Part shown: positions 39,281-49,400 of the stretch, piece after piece
Layout: each line of letters opens with the position of its first letter
Position numbering within the stretch: position 1 is the stretch's first letter
From: Avichristensenella sp031549105
GTDB lineage: Bacteria > Bacillota > Clostridia > Christensenellales > Aristaeellaceae
Assembly: GCA_031549105.1 (NCBI GenBank)
Contig: JAVBQK010000069.1
Coordinates: 65,023-129,022, forward strand
Length of the DNA: 64,000 nucleotides
Direction: 5' to 3'
The notes under the pieces: model-generated
What the model was told of the DNA's origin: nothing
The model's input: only the letters and a program-made list of their open reading frames with translations
The model's database searches: none
Position numbers and translations under genes: made by a program

Positions 39281-40930
39281 GTGAACAAACGAATCGTATC
39301 TTTGTTTCTGGTGATGCTGATGGTGCTCTCCTTGGCGCACCTTGCCGCGGCCGAAGAAGCCACGCCAAGCTGGCTCACTGACACAACCCCCGTGACCCTC
39401 AAGGTGTATTATGACCGGCCCATCGACGCCTCCAACATCGTCGCGAACTGGGGCAAAGAGCCCGTCAGCAAGAAATGGATCGAGGAGACAAATGTAAATG
39501 TGGAATGGGACTACGGTGTGGACGAATCCCACTCCAAGCTGAACATGATGATCGCCAGCGGCGAATACCCCGACATCGTCATCTGCAAGCGTGACTATGA
39601 TATGATCCGGGACCTCGTCGCCAACGATGTCATCATCAAGTTCAACGAGCTGCAGGATGAGTTCGCCCCGGGGTTCGTGGACCGGATCATGGGTGCGAAT
39701 ATGGTGCTGTCCGTGCGCCAGGCCTATGACACGCAGGATATCTACATTCTGCCCACCGGCTCCTATACGCCTGAGCGGCTGGCAGACCCCGATACCGAGG
39801 GCTGCGTCACCGGCATCATGGTGCTGAAGAATGTTTACGAGGCCATCGGTTCCCCCGACATGACCACCATCGACGGTTTCCTGGGTGCCCTGCGCAAGGT
39901 GAAGGAAATGTATCCCGACATGATCCCGGCGCAGGCTTCGCGCAACCCCAGCCTTGACCGCGACGGCAACCCCCGCGCCATCTACAAGCTGTTCCCTATG
40001 TTTGATCTGACCGGAAACTTCTACCTGGACGAAGCCACAGATACATACAAGAAGTACTGGTACAGCGAAAACTTCTATGAGCTGCTCGAGTTCGTCAACG
40101 CCCTGTACAACGAGGGGCTGATGGACCCGACCGAGTTGACCGATAGCGGCGAGCAGCTTCAGGCGAAGCTATTCAACGGCCAAGTCTTCTGCAACATGAA
40201 CAACGATGCCAACAACATCGACTGGTTCAACACAGAGCTGACGAACTCCGGCTCGGGAGATCAGTGGATATTCGTCCCGCAGCCCAGCATCAACCCCGAG
40301 GGCTACACCTTCGACAACCTCATGGGCGGCGTCGGCGACCATTGCATCATCATCTTTGACACCCCCAACGCCGGCCGTGCGCTGCAGTGGATCGACTATG
40401 TGATGCAGGACCAGTCGCAGATGGAAATACAGATGGGCGTGGAAGGCGTGTCCTGGGACTACAACGAAGACGGCCTGCCCGTTATCAATGAGGACATCCA
40501 GATTCTTTCCGCTGATGACAAGAAAAACATCTGGGGCATCAACCTCTATCACCCGCTGGGCATGGGCGGCTACAGGGACCTCATCAACAAGACCAGCTGC
40601 ACGCCTGAACAGCGCGCGGGCATTGAGTTCATGAGCCAGTATTACAAGGACTACTCCTTCCTTGGAGGCAGCAACCCGGAAAACTATGCCGCCGACAGCG
40701 AGGAAATCAAGATCAAGACCAACATCCGCGAATACTGGGAGCCGCAGATCCTGCAGCTCATCATGTGCAAACCCGATCAGCTCGAAGCCAAGTTCCAGGA
40801 GACCATGCAGAAGGTGCAGTCCCTGGGGCAGGAAAAGCTGGACAAGGTCACAGCCGATTTCTTCGTGAACAAGGAAGCCATGATCACCCAGTATGGCTCC
40901 GACCTGGATCTGTCCTTCATGGGCTTCTAA
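39281..40930 (+). CDS. Extracellular solute-binding protein of a sugar ABC transporter
   Basis: A 549-aa exported binding protein of the LplA-like family. Residues 1-24 are a signal peptide (IVSLFLVMLMVLSLAHLAAAEE). No lipobox cysteine is present, which is unusual for a Gram-positive binding protein. The mature part has VTLKVYYDRPIDASN, ANWGKEPVSKKWIEETNVN and MMIASGEYPDIVICKR, standard for the group. A GTG start at 39281 follows GGGAGGAAAG. A strong hairpin lies after the stop. The ligand is probably an oligosaccharide processed by the enzymes encoded downstream. Confidence 0.9.
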   Translation: MNKRIVSLFLVMLMVLSLAHLAAAEEATPSWLTDTTPVTLKVYYDRPIDASNIVANWGKEPVSKKWIEETNVNVEWDYGVDESHSKLNMMIASGEYPDIVICKRDYDMIRDLVANDVIIKFNELQDEFAPGFVDRIMGANMVLSVRQAYDTQDIYILPTGSYTPERLADPDTEGCVTGIMVLKNVYEAIGSPDMTTIDGFLGALRKVKEMYPDMIPAQASRNPSLDRDGNPRAIYKLFPMFDLTGNFYLDEATDTYKKYWYSENFYELLEFVNALYNEGLMDPTELTDSGEQLQAKLFNGQVFCNMNNDANNIDWFNTELTNSGSGDQWIFVPQPSINPEGYTFDNLMGGVGDHCIIIFDTPNAGRALQWIDYVMQDQSQMEIQMGVEGVSWDYNEDGLPVINEDIQILSADDKKNIWGINLYHPLGMGGYRDLINKTSCTPEQRAGIEFMSQYYKDYSFLGGSNPENYAADSEEIKIKTNIREYWEPQILQLIMCKPDQLEAKFQETMQKVQSLGQEKLDKVTADFFVNKEAMITQYGSDLDLSFMGF

Positions 40931-40958
40931 AACAACCGGATCATAGGAAAGCATAGAA

Positions 40959-40993
40959 GTGGGCCGCCGTTTTCGTTTCGAGCGGCGGCCCAC
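40959..40993 (+). other. Intergenic hairpin after the solute-binding protein gene
   Basis: An 11-base perfect stem, GTGGGCCGCCG (40959-40969) and CGGCGGCCCAC (40983-40993), without a T-run. Such hairpins often stabilise the binding-protein part of sugar transporter messages while allowing weaker read-through into the following enzyme genes. Confidence 0.6.
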
Positions 40994-41037
40994 CCGCAAT
41001 TTGGGCCGGCGTTGCCGCAAAGGATGGTGGATAGAGA

Positions 41038-43146
41038 ATGAATATTGCACAGCTGCTGACGACACAAAACCGTTCATTGCGCACACATCCGGGGAACCTG
41101 CTCCTGGGCCCAACCGGCAAGCGCCTATGGATGGACTACATGGAACCGGCACCCGGGTTTATTGGGCGGGCGGATTTCATCCATAAGATGAACCTGCCGC
41201 TGCTGTTTACGGTTCGGCAAGCAGGCAAAGACCACAGGCTGGAACCGATCCGGGCAACATGGCGACCGGATCAGACGACATTCATTCACGAAGATATATC
41301 GCACCGCTTTGTCGAGCGGAAGCTAATCACATGGGATGACCAGGCCTTGTCTTTGCAGCGCTGGGAGAACAGGTCGGACGAACCTTTGCGCCTCGAGCTG
41401 GTTTTGCCGGCGGGCGCGTGCCTCGAAGGGCCATATACCTTCCCCTGCGACGTGCATGGCATCACCCCAGTGATGCGGTTCGCTTGCAGCGGCGAATGGA
41501 CGGACGGCACACTGGAAATTGCCCCGGGACATGCCTGCACCTTTCTAGTGGCGGCCGCCGTCGGCCTGCCCGGCGAGGAGCGGGGCATGGCAGCAGGGCT
41601 GAAAAGCCTGCTGGCCCACGAGGACTACGACCGGCTGCTGGACGAGAAATGCGACGAGTACATGCGCTGGTTTGACGACGTGCCGGAGTTTGCGTGCAGC
41701 GATGAGTTCATGACCAAATGCTGGTATTATCGCTTTTACATCCTGCGAAAAAACCTCTCTGAGCCCAACTACGGAAACCTCACCCATCAAACCCTTTATG
41801 AGGGCAGGGCGCATGCCATGCCAAAGACGCCGTACCAGCCCAAGGGCTGGGAGTTCTCGCGGCTGATTCCCCTATCCACGCCGCTGCACGTAACGGACGC
41901 ACGCTGGCTGAAAAATGGCCATACCGCCAAGGAAGCCATGCGCGCCTTGACGGGCAGCCTGGACGAAAACGGCGCGTTCGCGGTCACGGCGGTGGATACC
42001 ATCGCGAAGGAGTACGCCAACTATGCCGCCTGGGCACTCTATCAACTGTTCCTTGTCCATGAAGACGAGTGCTTCATTCGGGAGGTATTGCCCGCCTTTA
42101 AGCAGGATGCCCGCAGCGTATACGAGCGTATGCGTACGGGGGATTCGCTGCAGATTGAGCGGGTGCATGCGCTGACCGGCAAGGAATACCAGCCAAGTTA
42201 CTGGTTCTTTACGAACCAGTGCTTCCCGCAGAAAGTTAGGCCCGCGCAGGAAGGCTATACGCCGCTCAAGCGCGTGGATCGATCCATATACATGTACCTG
42301 AACCATCTCGGGCTATCCCGCCTGTGCCGCGCGGTTGGCGATCCGGAGGAAGCCTATTTTGCAGGCGAAGCCGCGAAAATCAAGCGGGATGTGCTTGAGA
42401 AGATGTGGGATTCCGTTTCTGAGTGCTTCTATGACCTGCACTACGAAACTGACGCCAAGGCGTTCGTCAAGAACATCGTGGCGTATTACCCCTTCTGGGC
42501 GGAGATCACAGAACCTGAGCACCTGGCGGCGTTCAAATACCTGTTGAGCCCGCAATACTTCGCCACCGGGTCCGGGTTTGCTTCGGCAAGCGCCGACTGC
42601 CCCGTCTACTCATCGAACGGCGGGTGGAAAGGTGATTACTTCAAGGGCCGCAACGGCTGCCTATGGAACGGGCCTTCCTGGCCGTATACAACGGGCATCG
42701 CGCTGGACGCGCTGGCCCGGCAGTCGAAACGCTGTGATCACCGGTTTGACGCTGATTTTGAGCGGTACCTGCATGAATACACGCTGGAACACTTTCGCTT
42801 CGGCGATATCAATAGCCCCTATCTCGTGGAGTTTTATGACGGGAAAACGGGCGAGCCGCTCAGTGACGAACCGGACTACAACCACTCCTTCTACGTTGAT
42901 TTGATTATCCGGCACATTGCGGGCATTGAACCGGAGGCGGACGGCATCCGTTTTTCGCCGCTTCATACCTCCATGTCCTACTTCGCCCTCACGGAGCTTC
43001 GCGTGCGCGGCCATTCTGTGGATGTGTATTATCAGGAAAAGGAAGGCCTACAGTATCCGGACCGCAAAGCGGGCTATACCCTGCTGATCGATGGCGTGCT
43101 GCGCTACGAGGGGCAGGGAACGTCCGAAGTCTTGCTCCCTTACTGA
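41038..43146 (+). CDS. (alpha/alpha)6-barrel glycoside hydrolase, GH63/MGH1-like
   Basis: A 702-aa cytosolic enzyme. An N-terminal beta-domain is followed by an (alpha/alpha)6 toroid with the features YYRFYILRKNLSEPN, NYAAWALYQLF, and the diagnostic CLWNGPSWPYTTGIALDAL near residue 540, plus a short C-terminal beta region (VRGHSVDVYYQEKEG). The family covers mannosylglycerate hydrolase and related alpha-glycosidases, and the substrate cannot be read from sequence. There is no signal peptide. It follows the ABC transporter genes, suggesting that it acts on the imported oligosaccharide. Confidence 0.75.
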   Translation: MNIAQLLTTQNRSLRTHPGNLLLGPTGKRLWMDYMEPAPGFIGRADFIHKMNLPLLFTVRQAGKDHRLEPIRATWRPDQTTFIHEDISHRFVERKLITWDDQALSLQRWENRSDEPLRLELVLPAGACLEGPYTFPCDVHGITPVMRFACSGEWTDGTLEIAPGHACTFLVAAAVGLPGEERGMAAGLKSLLAHEDYDRLLDEKCDEYMRWFDDVPEFACSDEFMTKCWYYRFYILRKNLSEPNYGNLTHQTLYEGRAHAMPKTPYQPKGWEFSRLIPLSTPLHVTDARWLKNGHTAKEAMRALTGSLDENGAFAVTAVDTIAKEYANYAAWALYQLFLVHEDECFIREVLPAFKQDARSVYERMRTGDSLQIERVHALTGKEYQPSYWFFTNQCFPQKVRPAQEGYTPLKRVDRSIYMYLNHLGLSRLCRAVGDPEEAYFAGEAAKIKRDVLEKMWDSVSECFYDLHYETDAKAFVKNIVAYYPFWAEITEPEHLAAFKYLLSPQYFATGSGFASASADCPVYSSNGGWKGDYFKGRNGCLWNGPSWPYTTGIALDALARQSKRCDHRFDADFERYLHEYTLEHFRFGDINSPYLVEFYDGKTGEPLSDEPDYNHSFYVDLIIRHIAGIEPEADGIRFSPLHTSMSYFALTELRVRGHSVDVYYQEKEGLQYPDRKAGYTLLIDGVLRYEGQGTSEVLLPY

Positions 43147-43184
43147 CACACAAAACCATGAACAATGGAGGACGCTGAAAGGAA

Positions 43185-44117
43185 ATGACAGCTATGGATA
43201 GCGCGGATTTGAGGGCGCGTTCGCGAAAAATGCTGGGGATTCTCTGCGAGGCGGCAATTGATCTGCATGGCCTGATCCTGGCGCAGGCTGGTCAGCCCAT
43301 TCTGGAGGTATATCTCGCCCCTGGAGCCGCCGAAATCCCCCATCGACTGTATTCCGTCAGCAAATCGGTTACCTCCCTTGCGATAGGGATTCTGTATGGG
43401 CGGGGCCTGACTGACCTGGATGCCCGGGGTGCGGATCTCTTTCCCGAATGGATTGGGCCGGACACCCCGCCGGACGCTTGCGCCGTCACTTTGCGGGATA
43501 TGCTGCGCATGGCCACCTGTCATAGCCGCCGCGCCCATAAGGAGGAGGATTTCAGTTGGGCCAAAGCCTTCTTTGACGCGCCCAGTGACCATGCGCCCGG
43601 CACGGTCTTCGGCTACGACTCCACTGGCACGCAGATTCTCACGCTGCTATGCCGCCGCATCACTGGAAAGACGATGCTGGAATTCTTGCAGGCTGAACTG
43701 TTTGACAAGATCGGGGCGACGGACCCAAAGCACTGGCTGACCGACCTCTCCGGCATTGAGCAGGGCGGTTCGGGGCTCCACATGACGCTCCGGGATCTTT
43801 GCAAGACAGCTAATTTCTGCATGACCGATGGGCTCGGCATCGTACCCGCGGAGTATATGCGTCTAGCCACAAGTAGGCAAATCGATACCGGCATGAAGAC
43901 CGGCGAACAGCGCTTCGGATATGGCTATCAGTTCTGGATGACGCGGGATGGTTTTGCCATGCTTGGCAAAGACGGCCAGATGGCCCTTATGGTTCCCCAC
44001 AGGCAGCTGGTCCTGTGCACAACGGGCGATACACAATATCAGCCGGAAGCGGTTCAGCAAATAATCGACGCGTTCTATGACTGCGTTCTACCAAACGGCG
44101 AGGAGGAAAACAACTGA
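43185..44117 (+). CDS. Serine hydrolase, class C beta-lactamase-like fold
   Basis: A 310-aa protein of the beta-lactamase/DD-peptidase/esterase superfamily. The nucleophile motif SVSK lies in RLYSVSKSVTSLAIG near residue 62. The second motif position reads FGYDSTG, with Tyr present. The usual KTG/HTG motif is not obvious near the C-terminus. It lacks a signal peptide, so an intracellular esterase such as a sugar deacylase is more likely than a beta-lactamase. Its stop overlaps the next gene start (TGATG). AAAGGA precedes the chosen ATG; the ATG at 43194 is an alternative. Confidence 0.75.
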   Translation: MTAMDSADLRARSRKMLGILCEAAIDLHGLILAQAGQPILEVYLAPGAAEIPHRLYSVSKSVTSLAIGILYGRGLTDLDARGADLFPEWIGPDTPPDACAVTLRDMLRMATCHSRRAHKEEDFSWAKAFFDAPSDHAPGTVFGYDSTGTQILTLLCRRITGKTMLEFLQAELFDKIGATDPKHWLTDLSGIEQGGSGLHMTLRDLCKTANFCMTDGLGIVPAEYMRLATSRQIDTGMKTGEQRFGYGYQFWMTRDGFAMLGKDGQMALMVPHRQLVLCTTGDTQYQPEAVQQIIDAFYDCVLPNGEEENN

Positions 44118-45889
44118 TGAACAGCATTCGTTACCGCGGGCAGGAAGCCGCGGACACCCGTTTTCACGACGGTGCACTCCGTCCGGTTATCGGTGCCTGC
44201 AATGTTCAGGTCATGCGCGCCAACCGGGCGCACCCGGATCAATCCCAGGGGCTTGACTTTACCTATAACCACGCCCCTATGCTATGCCGCTGGCACGGCA
44301 TGATGTACCTGATGTATCTGACCAGCCCGGTGCACGAGCACGACGGGCTGGCACGCGCGATGCTGATGCGCAGCGCAGATGGGTTTGACTGGAGCAAGCC
44401 GGAAGTCGTTTTCCCGGATATTGCCGTGCCGCAAGGCGTCTATTGTGGGGATAGGGCGGAAGAACTGGCACCGAATGCGCGCACCGTGGTGCATCACCGC
44501 ATGGGTTTTTACCGTGCGCCGAATGACGTGCTGCTGGTGATGACCTTTCACGGCGTATCGCCAAACATCCACATTGCGCCCAACTCCGGGTACGGCATGG
44601 GCCGCGTTGTCCGCCGGATTTTGGGGGACGGCACAGAGGGCGAAATCCATGTGCTGCGGGTCAATGAAAAGGCCGGATGGGCAATTGAGCACTTCCCATA
44701 TCGCTTTTTCGAGGAAAGCGAGGATCAGGCGTTCGTTGATGCCTGTCATGCGTTGCTAAAGGATCGGCTCGCGAATGGCGCGTGGTGGGAAGAAGAGCGG
44801 CTGGACGAGACGTTTTTTCCGCTCAAGGAAATGAGAGCGCCCAGTTTTTACCCGCTGCCGGGCGGGAAAATCTGCGCGGTCGGCAAGATGGGCGACAGTG
44901 CCATCAGCGAAGATCACGGGGAGAGCTGGAGCGAAATCAAACGAATCGAGGGCATGATTACGTCCGCCGGAAAATGCTTCGTTTCCCAAACCGGTGACGG
45001 CCGCTATGCAATTCTCTACAATCCTTCCCCGGATGGTCAGCATCGCTGGCCGCTGGCCGTTATCACCTCGGAGGATGGCTATACCTATGAGCATATGGCC
45101 TGTGTGACAGGCGAGGTTGCGCCGATGCGATACGGAGGCTACCTCAAATGCTTCGGCATCAACTATATCCGCGGCATGATGCCGGGAAATGATGATGCGC
45201 CCGACGGATACCTCTGGGCGACCTACTCCATGAACAAAGAGGACATCTGGGTTCTGCGTCTGCCCCGCACCATTGAGGACAGCGAATTAGAGCCCGTGCA
45301 CGATCGCTTTGACGCGATGCAGGGCATCGTACCGGACCGCTGGAATGTTTACAGCCCGCAATGGGCGCGGGTGGCGCTGGAGGAGGGCTGCCTGACGCTG
45401 CATGACAGTGAGCCCTGGGATTACGCCAAAGCAGTACGCACCTTCCCGGCCACGAAATTGGCGCAGGTTCATATGCAACTGCAGGCCCACGGCAGCAACA
45501 ACGGCATGCTGCAGGTGGATGTATCGGATGGCCGGGGAATGACCGCCGCGCGGCTGATTCTTGCGGCAGATGGCAGCGTCCGCCTGCGGGGCGGAAATGG
45601 CGAATGGCCCTTCGCCACTTTCCGGGACGGGGAAACACTGGATATTACGCTGTCTGTTGATTGTGATGACCTTTGGATACAGGCGTGCGTCAACGGGCAG
45701 TACAGCAAAAAGGATCCTTTGATGTGCCCGGTTCTGAACGTTGAACGCCTCACGCTTCGGACGGGGGATATCCGCATTCTGCCCACACCTGAGGATAATC
45801 TGAAGAACATTTGCATCCCAGACCGCCCGGACTCCGGGGAGCGCGTGCAGGAAGCGATCTATAGGGTTGCCGCGGTGGACGTGGTGTAG
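44117..45889 (+). CDS. Beta-propeller protein, possible rhamnosyl-glucuronate-active enzyme
   Basis: A 590-aa cytosolic protein. The N-terminal 400 residues read as a sialidase-like propeller with Asp-box-like turns (RSADGFDWSKPEVVFP, SAISEDHGESWSEIK, ITSEDGYTYEHMA), and the last 180 residues as a LamG-like beta-sandwich. The segment FTYNHAPMLCRWHGMMYLMY near residue 50 recalls PL27/GH145-type propellers, which act on L-rhamnose-glucuronate linkages, but this is from memory only. Translation is coupled to the serine hydrolase. The GH106-type gene nearby fits rhamnose chemistry. No terminator follows. Confidence 0.6.
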   Translation: MNSIRYRGQEAADTRFHDGALRPVIGACNVQVMRANRAHPDQSQGLDFTYNHAPMLCRWHGMMYLMYLTSPVHEHDGLARAMLMRSADGFDWSKPEVVFPDIAVPQGVYCGDRAEELAPNARTVVHHRMGFYRAPNDVLLVMTFHGVSPNIHIAPNSGYGMGRVVRRILGDGTEGEIHVLRVNEKAGWAIEHFPYRFFEESEDQAFVDACHALLKDRLANGAWWEEERLDETFFPLKEMRAPSFYPLPGGKICAVGKMGDSAISEDHGESWSEIKRIEGMITSAGKCFVSQTGDGRYAILYNPSPDGQHRWPLAVITSEDGYTYEHMACVTGEVAPMRYGGYLKCFGINYIRGMMPGNDDAPDGYLWATYSMNKEDIWVLRLPRTIEDSELEPVHDRFDAMQGIVPDRWNVYSPQWARVALEEGCLTLHDSEPWDYAKAVRTFPATKLAQVHMQLQAHGSNNGMLQVDVSDGRGMTAARLILAADGSVRLRGGNGEWPFATFRDGETLDITLSVDCDDLWIQACVNGQYSKKDPLMCPVLNVERLTLRTGDIRILPTPEDNLKNICIPDRPDSGERVQEAIYRVAAVDVV

Positions 45890-45960
45890 GGCAGTTTATG
45901 GAAGTACATACGCTGATTCCGGCTGATGTGAAAGTATTGTGGCACGCTACCAAAGCATTG

Positions 45961-46464
45961 TCACAATGATGCCGATAGCCCCGCAACCACAACCTCCAGC
46001 CCCACATCCGCCATTTGCAACAGTTCTTTGTCCCTCGCGCCGGTTTCCGCTCTGTAGATCACCAGGGTGGGCGCTTCCCGGGCGAATGTCTTAGGGGCTT
46101 CGTGCCATACGCCCGCTTTCAAGGCAATGCCTTGGCCCGCCCGAAGGTACAGGGCGGCAAAGTGCGCAGGGTCTATCTCACCATCGAAGGCATTGGCGCT
46201 GGCCAGTACCAGGAACACGTCTTCCTTCAGGGGGACGAGCACCTCTTCCGTATGAAGATGCCTCTCCAGCACGGGCTGGTGAAAGCCGCTATCCCCCTTG
46301 GGGCAGACCAGGCCGAATTCGGCCTGGCCCAGGGTTATGGTGAGCAGGTTTTCATACCAAGCAAAGCGATCACACTCAAAATCGGGTTTTCCGGGGGCGA
46401 TGAGGCAACCGAAGGGGGCCACGGTCTGGGGGGTGGCAAGGGTGAGGTTTAGGGAAATCTGCAT
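45961..46464 (-). CDS. AllA/ureidoglycolate lyase-like cupin
   Basis: A 167-aa cupin-fold protein. HQPVLERHLHTEEVLVPL and AGQGIALKAGVWHEAPK are the two cupin motifs with conserved histidines, in the arrangement of ureidoglycolate lyase-like proteins. No allantoin genes are present, and it is the last gene of an operon with a rhamnosidase, so a sugar-related isomerase or lyase role seems more likely. It starts 8 bases after the GH106 stop. This is an inference from fold and context. Confidence 0.6.
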   Translation of the reverse strand: MQISLNLTLATPQTVAPFGCLIAPGKPDFECDRFAWYENLLTITLGQAEFGLVCPKGDSGFHQPVLERHLHTEEVLVPLKEDVFLVLASANAFDGEIDPAHFAALYLRAGQGIALKAGVWHEAPKTFAREAPTLVIYRAETGARDKELLQMADVGLEVVVAGLSASL

Positions 46465-46472
46465 GGCGGGCC

Positions 46473-49400
46473 TTAGACCTCCAGTTCATACCGGTCGAAG
46501 GGGACGATGCGGACACCAAACAGACCCGAGGGAATCCGGGCCGCTTCCAGCAGGTTGGCCACGGTGTTTATCACCCGAAGCTCTATGAGGTTCTCGCCAG
46601 GCATCAGCGCGGCCGTCACGTCCACCTGATAGGGGCGCCACAGGCGCGTAGCAATCTTTTCGCTGTTGACATACGCTTCCAGCACATCTGTGCCGATCTC
46701 CGCCTCCAGCAGCAGCTTCTTGCCCGCGAAGGCTTCCGGCAGGACGATGGTTTGCCGGTAGATCGCCGTGCCTGCGTAGTAAGGGAAGCCCTGGCTTACA
46801 ATGTCCCCGGTGCGGATTTCGTGAACTGGCGGGGCAATGCGCTCTGCGCCCTCGGCCCCGGAAACGGAGAAGGCCCCGATGAGCTTCAGGGGGTCGAGCA
46901 GTCCGTCCATCTTCTTGTTGGCCCGGATGCGCAGCAGCAGGATGTTGCTCCCCAGCTTCGCATAGGGGATAAGGGGCACGGTCTTGATCTCCGCATCCAG
47001 GTAGGAGCGAATAGGGCAGTCCATCACCTCCATGCCATTGACATAGAGGGTGTATGCCTCGCCCTTGAAGCCATCGATCATGAGCAGGAGGTCTTCCGGC
47101 AGGTAATCGGCCGAAAATGTAGCGGCAAACCATAGGTCCACCGGGTACACCGGGTTTTCCCGCTCGGTGGGCAGTTGCATCTCCCAAGCGCCCATGCGGA
47201 AGTCTAGCCATTCTTCGGGGGGCGACAAGAGGGTTTTAGGGTTCACGTTGCCGTCATCCAGGTGGAATTTCCAGCGCTGAATGAGCAGGGCATTGGGCCT
47301 ATCCGCAGCAAACGCCCAGGTATCGCCAAACTCGAAGGGCGCAAGGGGAGCCTTGGCGGGGATGGTGGCACGGCAACTGACGCCATCCTTGGAAACGGTT
47401 AGGGCACCATCCTGTGTCAGGCGGCCATAGCCTGTTACTTTGCAACATGTCCCCGCGTCCTCGATGTTCTCGATGGTGATATCCGATGCCTCGGCGTGGA
47501 CCTTCGCGGGACCGTCCGCTGCGCTAACCATAGCAGAGCCGTAAGCCGACAGGGAGAGGGCAAAGTGGGTTTTGCCCTGGCATGCGCGGTAGGCTGAAAG
47601 GGGAGCCATGCCGCCATCCTCCAGGTTCCACAGCTCCGGCGCGTATTCGCCCAGGAGGGAAACGCTCAGGTCCCGGGCCTCCCCGGTGGGGTTGATGATG
47701 AAAAAGAAGTCCCGCCCGTCCTTGATGCGGTGCAGATAGAATACCTCGTCGCTGTCAATCTCGATCTCCGGGGTAACGCAGGCCAGCATGCCTTGCGAAA
47801 GGAGCGAGAGGGCATCCTGCCGCCACAACCCCTGCCCGGTAAAGAAGATAGCCTTGCCGCCTCCGGGATGAACCGTAGTGGTCAGGGACAAGGCATCGCT
47901 ATCCCCAGCCAGGAAGGCCTGCCGCAGCGCAGAAGGGTCCTGACCGAATAGGGCTTCGACCCGCTGCGAGAGATGCTCATCCTGGCCATCTACGAATTTA
48001 TAGGGCAGCAGGGCATCTCCTCCCACCTTCCCGCCGGCAGCCACCAGAGCCTCCATGACGGCCAGTGTCTGTCGCTTGATGTGGGTTACCGGAGGGAGCA
48101 GCAGCATTTCATAGTGCTCGCCGCGAAGGGTCAGGCAACCGTCCTCGACGGCGCATTCAGCCAGCGTATCTTCATCGATATAGTCAAAGTCGATGTGCAG
48201 GCGCAGCAGCCGGTCCGTGAAGTATACAAAATCTCCTTCAACCGCCGTGGAAATCTTGTCTGTTACCTGGGGGCGGAAGTTGGCCCACATGGTGTGAATG
48301 GGGTACAGTACCGCCACCTTGGCCACATGGCGACCCCCGGTGAGGATGTACCCCGCCCGGGACAGGTACTCGTTGAACAAGCCGTACTGCGGCCACCAGG
48401 TGTGATGGTAGAACTGGGAAGGGGGCCAGTCGCGCTTGCGCTCCCCTTCAATGGAATAATGATAGCCGTGGGGGTTAAAGATATTGACGCCCAGCATGTA
48501 CTCCCAGTCGGCAATCCACTTCATCCGCTCCATGGTGCAGTCCCAGTACGCCCCGCCCATGGACTCGCAGATCAGGCGGGTGCTGCCGAACTGGTGGGCG
48601 GCGGAGGATGCGATCTTCAGGGCTACATGCTCGCTGGGCATATCCCGGGTGCCAATGCGGGGATAGAGGTGATCCACCCCGGTGAGGTGCATGTGGCGCA
48701 GGTGATGGAACAGGTTTCCGCCGGACTTGGCATGCATGCGGATGGATTCCTCGTGCATCAGATGGCCGGTAAAAATCACATCATTGCGGTCGCACCACTG
48801 GCGGATCTGGCGGTAGTAGGTGTCATCGTACTGGTCGGACAGGGCACGCCAGTAGTCATGGCGCACCTGCTCGCTGTCCGGCCCGATATCGTAGAAGAGC
48901 TTGGGCAGATGGGGTTTGAGGTCATATCCGTTGCGCTCCCGAAAGATGCGGAACATTTTTTGCGACCAAGGCAGGGTGAAGTTGTTGCGGCCCAGTTCAA
49001 AATAGAACATGGCAGGCTCATCGGTATAGAAGCCCTGGGTCCCCTTGTCCCTGGTGAAAGCGCCGCCCTGGGCAGCCTTGTACCGCTCGTGCGTATATTC
49101 CAGGAAACGCTTGGTGGTCTCGGGGTTCAAGACATCGGTATACCAGCTCGCCTTGCGCTGCACAAAGTAAAAAAGCTTCCAGGGGCCTTCGGGGGCCTCC
49201 CATGTGATAACTTTGTCAAACGACAGCGAAGGGGTCAGGTCGACGAACTCAAAGTTCCCCTTTTCGATATCCGACAGCTTGATGGCGCAGGCGTAGAGGG
49301 GCTCGGACTGCTCCAGGTTAAAATACCGGGAATCCGTGCCTTCCATGAAGGTAAAGAACTGACCCGGCAGATCGAACTGCTCCAACTGTAGATACACATT

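Noticed and set aside
43185..44117. Antibiotic-resistance beta-lactamase
   Set aside because: No signal peptide, no clear KTG motif, and it lies in a glycan-use operon, so an intracellular esterase-type role is more likely.
47973..49391. Plus-strand open frame of 472 codons inside the GH106-type gene
   Set aside because: Antisense shadow of a well-supported enzyme, with no start signal.
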